Below are positions 34,664 through 45,085 of a stretch of 64,000 bases of DNA, piece after piece. Position 1 is the first letter of the stretch. Every line of letters starts with the position of its first letter. Source of the stretch: Podospora pseudocomata (taxonomy: Eukaryota > Ascomycota > Sordariomycetes > Sordariales > Podosporaceae). Where the stretch lies: assembly GCF_035222375.1 (NCBI RefSeq), contig NW_026946363.1:2232001-2296000 (forward strand), written 5' to 3'. Made by a program: the position numbers and the translations under genes. Below the pieces are notes generated by a model. It saw only the letters and a list, made by a program, of their open reading frames with translations, ran no database searches and was not told where the DNA came from.

Positions 34664-37124
34664 ATGGCATCCTCAATGGCTTGGAGAAGGTTAGCCGCGG
34701 CGCCGGCGGTGAGTTTTGCCTTTTTGTTTGCTGAAAGAGAAGAAGCTGTTTGTTTGCATTCGGCAATTGGGGGGTTGTGTTAAGGCGCAAGCCCGTGAAT
34801 GCCGAGGTGATTTGGAAAAAGTTGGACTGACGACGGTCGGGAATAGCTTCCTCGCGCTCTCAGAACTCCTACACAGAGGGCTTTTTCCACAACTAGACCA
34901 GCCGGTGAGTCAGCTGTCTATATATACACCGTTATATTGCATTTTTGGCAATTTGCGAAACACCAGATGGACTGACTCTCGCAGCCCGCGTTATCGCCAA
35001 CGGGCCCCTCCGGGCGAAGGAGGCATCGCCATTCGTCAGCAGCAAGTACCCTGTCATCGTATGTTCTTCCCTCCCGTCGAACACAACCTCCTCCTCCCCC
35101 CTATTACCCTCGAGAGATCGATTCCCGGCTTTTGGAGGTGGAAGCGGGGGGAAAGGAGGGGGGAGACCCAAGAGCTAGTAATGAGGGAACACGGCCAGTT
35201 GACACATTGAACGCTTTCTTTGCTTGTAGGACCATGAGTACGATGCGATCGTTGTTGGTGCCGGTGGTGCCGGTCTCCGTGCCGCCTTCGGTCTCGCTGA
35301 GGCCGGCTTCAACACTGCCTGCATTTCCAAGCTCTTCCCCACGAGAAGTCACACAGTCGCTGCCCAGGGTGGCATCAACGCTGCCCTCGGCAACATGCAC
35401 AAGGACGACTGGAGATGGCACATGTACGACACAGTGAAGGGCTCCGACTGGCTCGGTGACCAGGACGCTATTCATTACATGACCCGCGAGGCTCCCGCTT
35501 CTATCATCGAGCTTGAGAACTATGGCTGCCCCTTCTCCAGAACCGAGGACGGCAAGATGTGAGTAGACTTCAAGAGGCAGAATGGAGATGGCCAAGAAGC
35601 TGACATGTCAACTCAACAACAGTTACCAGCGTGCTTTTGGTGGTCAGTCCAAGGAGTACGGCAAGGGCGGCCAGGCTTACCGTTGCTGCGCTGCTGCCGA
35701 TCGTACCGGTCACGCTCTTCTCCACACTCTCTACGGCCAGTCTCTCCGTCACAACACCAACTACTTCATCGAGTACTTCGCCATCGACCTGATCATGCAG
35801 GATGGTGAGTGCCGCGGTGTTCTCGCCTACAACCAGGAAGATGGTACCCTCCACCGCTTCCTCGCCAACAACACCGTTCTCGCCACCGGCGGTTACGGCC
35901 GCGCCTACTTCTCTTGCACTTCGGCCCACACCTGCACCGGTGACGGTATGGCCATGGTTGCCCGTGCTGGTCTCCCCAACCAGGATCTCGAGTTTGTCCA
36001 GTTCCACCCTACCGGTATCTATGGTGCCGGCTGCCTGATCACTGAGGGTGCTCGTGGTGAGGGTGGCTACCTCCTCAACTCCGAGGGTGAGCGTTTCATG
36101 GAGAGATATGCCCCTACCGCCAAGGATCTTGCCTCTCGTGACGTCGTCTCCCGCTCCATGACCATGGAGATCCGTGACGGCCGTGGTGTCGGTGCCGAGA
36201 AGGATCACATCTACCTCCAGCTCAGCCACCTTCCCGCCGAGATTCTTGCCGAGCGTCTCCCCGGTATCTCTGAGACGGCCGGCATTTTCGCCGGTGTTGA
36301 TGTCCGCAAGCAGCCCATCCCCGTCCTTCCCACCGTCCACTACAACATGGGTGGTATCCCCACTCGCTACACTGGTGAGGTTCTTACCGTCGACGAGTCT
36401 GGCAACGACAAGGTCGTTCCCGGTCTCTTCGCGTGCGGTGAGGCTGCTTGCGTGTCTGTCCACGGTGCTAACCGTCTGGGTGCCAACTCTCTCCTCGACT
36501 TGGTCGTTTTCGGCCGCGCCGTTGCCCACACCATCCGTGACAACTTCACCCCCGGCGCCAAGTTGAAGCCCGTTGAGGCTGATGCCGGTGCCGCCGAGAT
36601 TGAGATGCTCGACAAGATCCGCACTGCTGACGGCCCCAAGAGCACCGCCGAGATCCGTCTTGCCATGCAGAAGACCATGCAGCGCGACGTCTCCGTCTTC
36701 CGCACCCAGGAGTCCCTTGACGAGGGTGTTGAGAAGATCAACCAGGTCGACCAGACCTTCTCCCAGGTTGGCATCAAGGACCGCAGCATGATCTGGAACT
36801 CTGACCTTGTTGAGACCCTTGAGCTCCGCAACCTGCTCACTTGCGCGTACGTATTTTCTGAGGGATTGAAGCAGAGAAAACACATAGGCTAACGATTGAC
36901 TCTACAGCGTCCAAACCGCCACCGCCGCCGCCAACCGCAAGGAGTCTCGTGGCGCCCACGCCCGCGAGGACTACCCCGACCGTGACGACGAGAACTGGAT
37001 GAAGCACACCCTCACCTGGCAGAAGCCCCACGGCAAGGTCGACCTCAAGTACCGCCGTGTTATTGGTACCACCCTCGACGAGAACGAGTGCAAGCCCGTT
37101 CCTCCTTTCAAGCGTGTCTACTAA
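34664..37124 (+). CDS. SDH1: Succinate dehydrogenase flavoprotein subunit
   Basis: Six exons: 34664-34708, 34847-34904, 34985-35058, 35230-35558, 35623-36846, 36908-37124 (648 aa). The mitochondrial presequence ([33 protein letters not shown]) is built from the first two exons. [19 protein letters not shown] is the FAD fold; SHTVAAQGG (near 99) carries the His that holds FAD covalently; [26 protein letters not shown]-type and [19 protein letters not shown] are substrate-site regions. The chain ends [25 protein letters not shown]. It oxidises succinate in complex II at the inner membrane. Codon use is strongly C-biased in the third position, as in highly expressed fungal genes. Confidence 0.97.
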
Positions 37125-38039
37125 AATAGGAAAAAAAGGCTCGCGGTGGGATGATGAGTTTGGGGTTGCTGCTTTTAATATTTTTATATACCAAATGTGA
37201 GGGATGAGAGAGTGATGTGGTGTGTTTGTTTGCCTGGGTTGTGGGGAGGAGGAGGTTTTTTACCCTAGTTTTAGTAGTTTGGCATAACACACACACACAC
37301 ACACACACACACTACAACAGCATGAAAGCACGGCGTCGAGGTCTTGGGAAAACGGGAAATTAGGAGGGGGGGGAAGAAAGAAAGAAAACTGATCGGGTTG
37401 AGGGGAAGGTTGAGATGGAAGTAAAGGGGTTGAGGGGAACATGAGAAGATGAGAGGAGGAGGGGGGAATGCCCCAGAGGAATTGAAACGATACACACTCG
37501 CACATTTAAACATTTTCTTTTTGTAGCTGTTTGTGTTTGATTGTTTGTTTGTTTGTTGTTGCCCCTTGTTTTTTTTATACAGAAATTGGGGCAGCTGTGG
37601 GGAGGAGTGGTGAGAGAGGGTGGTATGAATAGTTGTGTAAAAAAAATTGTTTCGTTTTAGTGTAAGTTTGTATATTGGTCCGGGAGATGGTGGATGGATG
37701 GTGTTGAATACAATGTTTTGTGAAATGTTTTTTTTTTGTCTTGTTGTTTGCTCATGTCTTGACGGCAACGAAGAAATACATGTTGGATTTACGACTCCTT
37801 TGTGGACTGTGTTGTATGCAAGTGCGGGCAAGAGGAGAGTAGGTGGAGGAAGAGGCCCCTATTCGAACCCCTCGAACGTCTCACTCGAGCAGACAGCTCC
37901 AACCACCATAACTCTGAACCTGACAAGAAACAAACAAAAAACCAAGCCGCCCGCCGCCCCCCAGTGGAGTTCATTTAAAAGGCGGAAATAGGATGTGAAA
38001 GAAAAAAAAAAAAAAAAGTCAAAAGAAAGAAGGATTTTG
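37125..38039. other. SDH1 3' region and tRNA 3' flank
   Basis: No gene seen. Contains a CA microsatellite (about 37288-37312) and, at about 38002-38017, an A run that reads as a T-run RNA polymerase III terminator for the minus-strand tRNA. Confidence 0.5.
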
Positions 38040-38157
38040 GGGGCCACCCGGGGATTGAACCCGGGACCTCTCGCAATTTTTTTTTGTCGACTACCAAAGC
38101 AATCAACAAACTCAGGGTGGACCCTAAGCGAGAATCATACCACTAGACCAGCGGCCC
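38040..38157 (-). tRNA. tRNA-Pro (anticodon AGG) with a 46-nt intron
   Basis: Reading the minus strand from 38157: acceptor GGGCCGC pairs with GTGGCCC (one G-U pair) at 38047-38041; D arm with box A-like TGGTCTAGTGG; anticodon stem CTCGC/GCGAG with loop TTAGGG(T), giving anticodon AGG (38125-38123); T arm with box B-like GGTTCAATCCC. The canonical-position intron after base 37 spans 38121-38076 and contains a run of A residues near its 3' end. Base 38040 (C on the RNA) is the discriminator. A short T-run terminator follows downstream on the minus strand. Confidence 0.93.
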
Positions 38158-38873
38158 TTTTTTTTTTCTCTTTTTTTCTTTTTTTTTTCTTTTGAATTGA
38201 TGTTCTTTTTCGAGAGGGCGGAGGTAGAGGATATGGTTCGAGCGCCACTTACGGAGTACCCATCCAGCAAACAGCATGGCAAACAGCACGGCCATTATTG
38301 TTGCCTTCTGAAAAAAGGGGGGCGAGTTTTGGGGGTGGGGGGGTGTCACTCGGCATCAAGTGAAACAGTCTTGGGTGAGTGAGGTTAACGAAGAAAATTG
38401 ACTGGAAAATGATTACTACTGCTTGCTTGAAACACCCCCAAGAAAGAAGTGAGAGTGTAGTTTCTTGAATCAGATTTAGGGGCAGCAAGCCAGTAAGTTT
38501 GTCTCAACTCAAAAAACTATACATGTCAAAAAGGGACAACTCAACGGCCAAACCTGGAGTTCCATCACTAACCCCCGAGAAATACACTCCCTTTTTTGAC
38601 CTTAATCATCCATTCACACCATTTCTACTCTCTCTACCTGTAGAAAAAAAAAGTGTTGAACTTTCGCGCCTTTTCCTTTTTAACCCCCCCTTTTTTTACA
38701 ATCAAAAGCCCTATCCATCTTCCCAATCCCACCCACCCAGTGTCCTTTAAACCCATTTATATTTATTCTTCATTTTTCACATGTCAGAACCAGACAGCAT
38801 GCCCGGGGGTATCGTTCATTATTGAGTTTCTCATCTCTTTTTTTTTTATCACTTCATTGTCATCATCGCACTC
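38158..38873. other. Spacer between tRNA-Pro and ADE16/17
   Basis: 716 bp with pyrimidine-rich tracts, including T/C runs directly 5' of the tRNA. It holds the ADE16/17 3' end. No gene seen. Confidence 0.4.
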
Positions 38874-40821
38874 TTAGTGGTGGAACAGACGAATGTTCTG
38901 CTCCACAAAGGTGATGCCCAGCTTCTCGGCCGTCTCGAATACGGGAATGTCGTTTTGGCTGCCGAGGGGAGCGGCAATGTACTTGACGCCGGATCGGGAG
39001 GCGCGGTAGACATTGTCGGTGAAGGGGAACTGTTTTCACTCTTGTTAGTAGCTGCTTTTTGAGTGTTCAGAACAGGAAAAAAACCTACGAAAGCATCGCT
39101 GGAGACAACAACATCGGTAAGCTTGCCGAGCCACTCAGTCTTCTCCTCCTCGGTGAAGGCGGCAGGGACCTCCTCGAAGAAGCCCTCAAAGGCCTCACGC
39201 TCAGGGCCGGACTTGGGGACCTGACCACTGACGAGCAGGTCAATGGCGTTGCTCTTGTCGGGGCGCTTGGTGCCCTTCTTCCACTTGATGCCCAGGACGC
39301 GGGGGTGGAAGCGGAGCCACCAGTTGTCGGCCTTGTCACCGGCAAGACGGGTGCAGTGGATTCTGGACTGCTGGCCAGCGCCGAGACCAACAACCTGGCC
39401 CCTAGCAGCGTAGCAGACAGAGTTGCTCTGAGTGTACTTGAGAGCAATGGTGGCGACAGTCAAGTCACGCTGGGCGGTCTCGGAAAGAGGCCCGGCGTTC
39501 TTGGGGGTGATGATGTTGCGGAAGGTCTCGGGCGAGATCTCGACGTCGTTGCGGCCCTGGGCAAGGGTGATGCCGTAGACGGTTCTGGTCTCGGACTTGG
39601 AGGGCTCAAACTCGGGGTCCATCTGGAGGACGAGGTACTTGCCGCCCTTCTTCTTCTTGAGGATCTCAAGAGCAGCGGGCTCGTACCCGGGGGCGATAAC
39701 ACCGTCGGAAACCTCCTTGGAGATGATGCTGGCGGTGGGGACATCGACAATGTCGGAAAGAGCAATCATGTCGCCGAAGCTGCTCATGCGGTCGGCACCT
39801 CTGGCGCGGGCATAAGCCTGAGCGAGACCGGAGCTCTCAATGCCGGGGATATCGTCAACCATGTAAACCTTGCGCTCCTCGGCGGTCAAGGGCTCGCCGA
39901 TGGCAGCACCGGCGGGAGAGACGTGCTTGAAGCTGGCGGCAGCGGGCTTGCCGAGGGCCTTCTTGAGCTCCTTGACCAAAGGCCAGCTGTTGAGGGCATC
40001 GAGAAGGTTGATGTAGCCGGGGGCACCGCCGAGAACTTTGAAGGGAAGCTCGCCCTCCTTAACGTAGGCGGAAGCGGGCTTCTGGTGAGGGTTGGCGCCG
40101 TAGCGGAGGGGAAGGTACTGGAGGCCGGTAGCGTACTGCTTGCGGAAGAACTCGGAGATGGCGGCATCGTAGTCGGCGGTGTGCTCGAAGGCCTTGAGGG
40201 CATAGAGTTTCCTGGTCTCCTCCTTGACCTCACCGGCCTCGATCTCTCTGAGGAACTCGGCGTAGTCCTTGGGGTCGCTGAGGATGGTGACGCGAGAGTG
40301 GTTCTTGGCCGCGGCGCGGATCAGAGTAACACCGCCGATATCGATCTCCTCGACCGCCTCGGGAACGGTGACATTGATCTTGGCAACCGTGTCCTTGAAG
40401 GGGTACAGGTTGCAGATGACATAGTCGACCTTGTCAATGTTTTGCTCGGCGAGGTCCTTCTCGTCCGAACCGAGGTTGCGAGCCAGGATGCCGGCGTGAA
40501 CAGCGGGGTGGAGAGTCTTGACACGGCCACCGAGCATCTCAGGGGCCTTGGTGATGGCAGAGATGTCCCTGGAGAAGAAGCCACACTGTCAGCCACTTTC
40601 TCCCAAAATGACTCACCCATGAAGCCGAAGCTGGGTGACCGATCTCGAAGTAGGGAGGGTGAGGGCACTCACTCGACAGGGAAACCAGACTCCCTGATCA
40701 TCTTGGAAGTGCCGCCGGAAGCGAGGATGCGCACATTGTTCTGGACAAGGCCCTTGGCCAAGTCCAACAGTCCCGTCTTGTCATAGACAGAGACAATCGC
40801 AATTCTTTGGGAGTCGGCCAT
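38874..40821 (-). CDS. ADE16: Bifunctional AICAR transformylase / IMP cyclohydrolase
   Basis: Exons 40821-40673, 40568-39089, 39029-38874 (594 aa), the normal family length. Catalyses the last two steps to IMP. The MGS-like cyclohydrolase domain (about 1-145) starts [19 protein letters not shown] and has [16 protein letters not shown] and CNLYPF; the transformylase domain has [22 protein letters not shown] (catalytic Lys-His), [20 protein letters not shown] and ends [14 protein letters not shown]. Intron 1 (104 bp) splits the codon before [14 protein letters not shown]. Yeast has two copies (ADE16, ADE17); the symbol stands for either. TGACGTGA at about 40922 lies in its promoter. Confidence 0.96.
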
Positions 40822-41551
40822 GGTGACTAGAGTGTATGTTGCGCGGGGCAATCTGTGATTGTGAAAGAAACCAGGAAGGTTTGTCAAGGTCAGTCAACTC
40901 TTCTCTCTTTCTTGATCATGTATGACGTGAGTGTGTCACTCACTGTCTTCCACACCAGAGGAGCAAAGCTTACCAGTTGTGTTTCTCTCTACCAACTCTC
41001 TGGATGTTACAAAGAAGAGAGGAAAAAAAAAAAAAAAAAGAGAGAATCAATCACACCATGCAGAGGCTCGCCTCGTCTAGAGGAGTCTAATATTTTTTGC
41101 GACACCTCCTGCCCGTCCCCTACCCCCCCCCTCTTCCGTCACTCCCCTATCAACGCTAATGGAGGGGTAGCTACGGGTGCAATCTGCCCCACGATTCGCC
41201 GTGATCGGGCATGGCCCCACACTTGAAGCAACAGGAAGTGCATCCACCAGACTTATGTAATTGCCGGGCTAGTCTCGATTGGACTGTGGGTTGGTATAAA
41301 AATCTCTTGCTGTGCCATTTTCCACACGGCAAGTCTCGCATCTTCAACCTGTTTTGGTGGTGATGTCGGTGATGGGTTGCCACTACAGCCCTTGGAGCTT
41401 CAATTAATTGACTTTTGACTTCAATTGAAGCTTCCTTCCCTGTTGTTTGGGACCTGGAGCAACCCACCGCCCGACGGCCAGCCAAAACCTTGTGGCAGAC
41501 CGCGCACAGCTGCGTCGACTGCTGACAGTCCGCACCTGCTCCCATCAGGCC
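40822..41551. promoter_or_regulatory. Divergent region between ADE16/17 and U6
   Basis: Upstream DNA of ADE16/17 (minus) and U6 (plus). A 130-codon minus-strand frame (41563-41171) is Cys/His-rich by chance; it crosses into the U6 promoter repeats and has no family pattern. Confidence 0.4.
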
Positions 41552-41598
41552 TTTATATACCAATCAGCCCTTTATATACTAATCAGCCCTTTATATAC
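41552..41598 (+). promoter_or_regulatory. Three tandem TATA boxes of the U6 gene
   Basis: The unit CAGCCCTTTATATACCAAT occurs in three near-identical copies (19-20 bp apart), each with TTATATA. The last TATA starts at 41592, 29 bp before the hairpin that opens U6 at about 41621, the distance expected for an RNA polymerase III type 3-like U6 start. Confidence 0.75.
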
Positions 41599-41619
41599 CA
41601 ATGCTCTGCAGCAGGACTT

Positions 41620-41780
41620 CGCCCTTCGGGGCATTTGGTCAATTTGTAAGTTTGGCTCAACCATCTGCTTCTCACTTTGCCAATAAAACTAACCTCTCTC
41701 CCAGGAAACGATACAGAGAAGATTAGCATGGCCCCTGCACTAAGGATGACACGCTACTCAAAGAGATGCTAAAGATTTTT
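41620..41780 (+). ncRNA. U6: U6 spliceosomal snRNA with an mRNA-type intron
   Basis: The 5' hairpin GCCC-TTCG-GGGC and CATTTGGTCAATTT (to 41645) are followed by a 59-nt insert and then GAAACGATACAGAGAAG from 41705, the continuation seen in all fungal U6. The 3' part has the ACAGAGA box (41713-41719), the AGC triad (ATTAGCATGG), the internal stem-loop (CCCCTGCACTAAGGATGACAC) and a T run at 41776-41783 that would end polymerase III transcription. The insert 41646-41704 starts GTAAGT, has branch site ACTAAC (41688-41693) and ends CCCAG, so it is a spliceosomal intron lying in U6 itself. The exact first nucleotide is inferred from the hairpin and TATA spacing. Confidence 0.93.
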
Positions 41781-42304
41781 TTTATTTATTTTTGACGTTT
41801 CTATGTTCCCGATATGTTCAGCAATCACCTCGAGATTTCTGCTCAGAGGCCAGGTAGGTGGTTGACTTGAAGGAGGTCGAGCGGTCGAGTCCAGCCTGGA
41901 TCGTCTTCATCCCGCTTTTTTTTCTCGACACCACTTGCTCCCACTCCCAGTGACCCTCTCATCCCCCCCCCCGGCATTAGTGTGTACAGCTCTGAGCAAC
42001 TTCCCCGTACTCTTTTAGCTGAAGGATAATTCTTCGTGCCAAGAACAAACACCCCATGCCTTGCTATTACCAAACACCTCTGTTCTTTCCACATAGACTC
42101 AAGGTGCATGAAAGCCGGGCAACATATTCCCATTCACCTCCAGACAAGAATCTTGATATTTAGCATCAACGGAAAAATACAAAGAGAATACCCAAAAACT
42201 GCATCATCCAACGCCTCCCAATGCCTTTGTTGTTTTGTTTCCCATAAAATATCCAGAAAGAACCAGCACCATTTTTTTTCCAGCCCTTTGATCAGACATC
42301 AAGC
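41781..42304. other. Spacer downstream of U6
   Basis: 524 bp between the U6 terminator and the GH125 stop. No gene seen. Confidence 0.4.
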
Positions 42305-44413
42305 TCACTCTTGATACAACCTCCCCAGCAACCCCTTCTCGCCAACCCCCCTCCTCTCCTCATCCTCCGCAATCTTCAAAATCAGCTCCCCAAACAACCC
42401 ATTAGCCCACCCGAACCAGCTCCTCGTAAAGTCAAACTCGCGCCACGCGTTCACCGTTTCATGGATAACCCCGGCGCCCGAAGTCGAATTAAGCACCATC
42501 AACATCTGCTCCCCAACCACCCTCCCCCTCTCCTCATCCGAAAACCCAGCAAGGTCCTCAAACGCCGTCAGCGCCGCCACCGTAGCAGCCATCGGCCACC
42601 CCTTTCCAGGACCAAGATGAGGACCGCCCACGGCCGAAAGCGCTGGACCCTTGGCATAATACGGGTTGGCCATGCTCAGCACAAACTTGCGAGTGTTTTG
42701 GTAAATCTTGGCATAGTCATGCTTGGCTTCTTCCTCCTCGTCCTTCTCCTTCTCCGAGTTCTTCTCAATCGTACCGTTGCGCGCGCCGAGGCTCTTGTTC
42801 ACAGACTTGACCATGCGTGGCGTCGTCGAGGTCTTGGTGTTGGTGTAATTCCACAAGGGGAAGGCCAGCAGAGATGGAACATTGGCATCGTCCATCAAGT
42901 TGGCACCGCCATACCCATCAACTTCGTACGCAAAAATCTCGCCAAAGTCGCGGTGCTTGACAACGGCGTCTTTGGCAATGCCGTGGCGGATAGTCTTGGC
43001 CAGCTTGCGCATCTCTGTCGTAAGATTAGCAGCCTTGGGGTTGAGTTTCTGCTCGGCGAGCCCCTCCATGATCGCAGACGCCTGCTCGAGATAGGCAGCA
43101 AACATCATGTTGCTGGGAGTCAAAAGCTGGAAGATGCAGGCGTCATCGCTAGGTCTAAAGGCAGATCGAACCATGCCGTTCTCCTTGACGGGGTTACCGA
43201 GGCCGTCATTCGTCAAGGTCTCGGAGCCACGGTTGGTGTATCCGGTAAAAGTCCAGGCCGACGGCAAGACGTGTCCCTCCTCATCGTATGTCCCGAGACG
43301 CATGGCGGCTGAAGCATCAACAGCCGCTTCCACAGCGTTGACCCAGGAGTACCTGGAGAAGAACTTGAGGTCGTCGGTCCGGGTATAGTAAGCGGCGCTG
43401 ATCTGGAGGAACGAAGCCAAGCTGTCCAGCTCCCACTTGCAGTCAAACACCAGCTTGGGGTTGTAAGGAGGCTGCGGGTTGTTCTGGTGGAAAGCACCGT
43501 TGTGCGTCGGAGGAATGCCGCTCTCGGGAGGTGGCTGGAACGAATGGCAGTAGGGCGAAATGACAATGTATCGAGAGTGTGAGTTGATCAACCCACGCCA
43601 CAGACTAGCCAGGGAATCAAACTTGTCAGACGGCTCAAGCAACGGCAGATACGAATAAATCTGACTGGCAGAGTCACGGAGCCACATGGCGTCGATATCA
43701 CCCGTGATCACATAGGTGAGCTCCTCGTCCGTCACCACCGTCTGCACCTCGTCAGAGCCTTCTTCTCCCGAGCCGCCTTCCACCGTCTTGTTGGCATATC
43801 CACGCCATTTGACCATGGTGTCGAGCGTGTTCGGGTAGCTGTTCTCAAACAGACGGTAGAGATCCGGGTCCTTGATCACCTTCTTCATGCGCTCAAGCAG
43901 AGCTTCAAGAGCGGGCAGCCGGAAAGTCCTGCACTCGGGGGGCGGGCGCACAAATGGGAACTTGCGCTTGCCTTCAGAGTGCGGTCCCGGCTTCTGTCTC
44001 TGCAGCTGTTCGAACCCGATACAGTCAACCTTGGCTGTGGCAGCCGGCCCGGCCTCTTCAGTGGTCGCGAACTGGTTCCCAAAGTCGGCCAGCCCAACGT
44101 CGCTATCGTCACCTTCTGCCGGAGGGACCTTGGTAGTCTTGGGCTTGGTAGGCGTGGCTCCATGCTCTTCGGTGACATCGTCTTCGCGCTCGGCAGAGCC
44201 TGCCGGGTTCGTGTTTGGGTGTGCTACTTGGCCAGTGTCGTGGTGGTGAGGGGTAACATGTTCGGGAACTTTTGGAGTGTGTAAATCGAGCGTCTCCTGC
44301 CTGGGCGTGGCTATCGGAGACTGGTACCCAAGCCAGAATATGATGACGGTCAAGAGGAGAGCGATACCGATGACTCTCCCCCTCCGGTTGCCGGTGAGAA
44401 ATGGGACGACCAT
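42305..44413 (-). CDS. GH125 exo-alpha-1,6-mannosidase, membrane-anchored
   Basis: Single exon, 702 aa from ATG 44413; the frame is open further upstream but MVVPFLTGNRRGRVIGIALLLTVIIFW gives the expected type II anchor (about 12-28). A Pro/Thr-rich stem follows to about 130. Catalytic-domain motifs: CRTFRLPALEALLERM, DLYRLFENSYPNTLDTMVKW, TGDIDAMWLRDSASQ (near 241), KLVFDCKWELDSLASFLQ, RSAFRPSDDACIFQLLTPSNMM, and the end GVIHETVNAWREFDFTRSWFGWANGLFGELI. GH125 enzymes trim alpha-1,6-linked mannose, here presumably in the Golgi or at the wall. The region with NGTIEKNSEKEKDEEEE is a charged insert. Confidence 0.9.
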   Translation of the reverse strand: MVVPFLTGNRRGRVIGIALLLTVIIFWLGYQSPIATPRQETLDLHTPKVPEHVTPHHHDTGQVAHPNTNPAGSAEREDDVTEEHGATPTKPKTTKVPPAEGDDSDVGLADFGNQFATTEEAGPAATAKVDCIGFEQLQRQKPGPHSEGKRKFPFVRPPPECRTFRLPALEALLERMKKVIKDPDLYRLFENSYPNTLDTMVKWRGYANKTVEGGSGEEGSDEVQTVVTDEELTYVITGDIDAMWLRDSASQIYSYLPLLEPSDKFDSLASLWRGLINSHSRYIVISPYCHSFQPPPESGIPPTHNGAFHQNNPQPPYNPKLVFDCKWELDSLASFLQISAAYYTRTDDLKFFSRYSWVNAVEAAVDASAAMRLGTYDEEGHVLPSAWTFTGYTNRGSETLTNDGLGNPVKENGMVRSAFRPSDDACIFQLLTPSNMMFAAYLEQASAIMEGLAEQKLNPKAANLTTEMRKLAKTIRHGIAKDAVVKHRDFGEIFAYEVDGYGGANLMDDANVPSLLAFPLWNYTNTKTSTTPRMVKSVNKSLGARNGTIEKNSEKEKDEEEEAKHDYAKIYQNTRKFVLSMANPYYAKGPALSAVGGPHLGPGKGWPMAATVAALTAFEDLAGFSDEERGRVVGEQMLMVLNSTSGAGVIHETVNAWREFDFTRSWFGWANGLFGELILKIAEDEERRGVGEKGLLGRLYQE

Positions 44414-45085
44414 GGTGTCTTCAGGTGGCGGCCGCCGGTTGGACAAGTTGTCCACGACCGAGTGGTGGGTTGAACAGATTATCCGACTCAGTGAGTGAGT
44501 GGCATGTAACGATATCGTAATGACCACCAGAGGCCGGAACACAGCAAATTCCACCGCAAGAGCAGGTGAAGTTGACGAGGCAGAAACATCGAAATTTGTG
44601 GCAAAAAGAGAAAGAAACAATCCCGGGTTTTCTCGTCAGGCCCCAAATTTCCCAGAAAGGGAGGAAGTCACGACAGGACCCCAGCTTGTTCATCGCATCT
44701 TGCTGTCCAGCCAGCTTCTTGGCGAGGTCTTGTTCTGGCCACTTATAGGCTTGGGAATGGGACAAGCGGTGGGTTGGTCCAATAGACTGTGGTGGCCCAG
44801 AGGCAGGGATGTTCAGCCTGACTCTGACCCCTGAACCATAGCGGCCGTTGGAGATGCCGAGTGCCGATTCCTGAGAATGCTCCGCAGTAGCCTCACTTAC
44901 ATGGCGCAACAGAAATGTCGGATGGATCATATTGCTTCAAGTATATCGTTCTCCTTTCTCTAGATTACGCGAGAACCGTTGTCTGTCCGTCTATCCCATC
45001 AAAAACAAAAACTCCTTTTCCTTGTTGCCGGGTATTGGATTATTATCCTCCAGAGCCATACTCGCCATTATTACCATGCAGAATC
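44414..45085. other. GH125 promoter and lipase 3' end
   Basis: 672 bp between two minus-strand genes. No further gene seen. Confidence 0.4.

Noticed and set aside
35570-36883. 437-codon minus-strand frame antisense to SDH1
   Set aside because: A shadow of the strongly C-biased SDH1 codons; Val/Gly/Glu-rich with no family match. The same applies to the long frames antisense to ADE16/17, PEX6 and the PX/PXB gene.
41171-41563. 130-codon Cys/His-rich minus-strand frame upstream of U6
   Set aside because: Cysteines have no repeated spacing, and the frame runs into the U6 TATA repeats.
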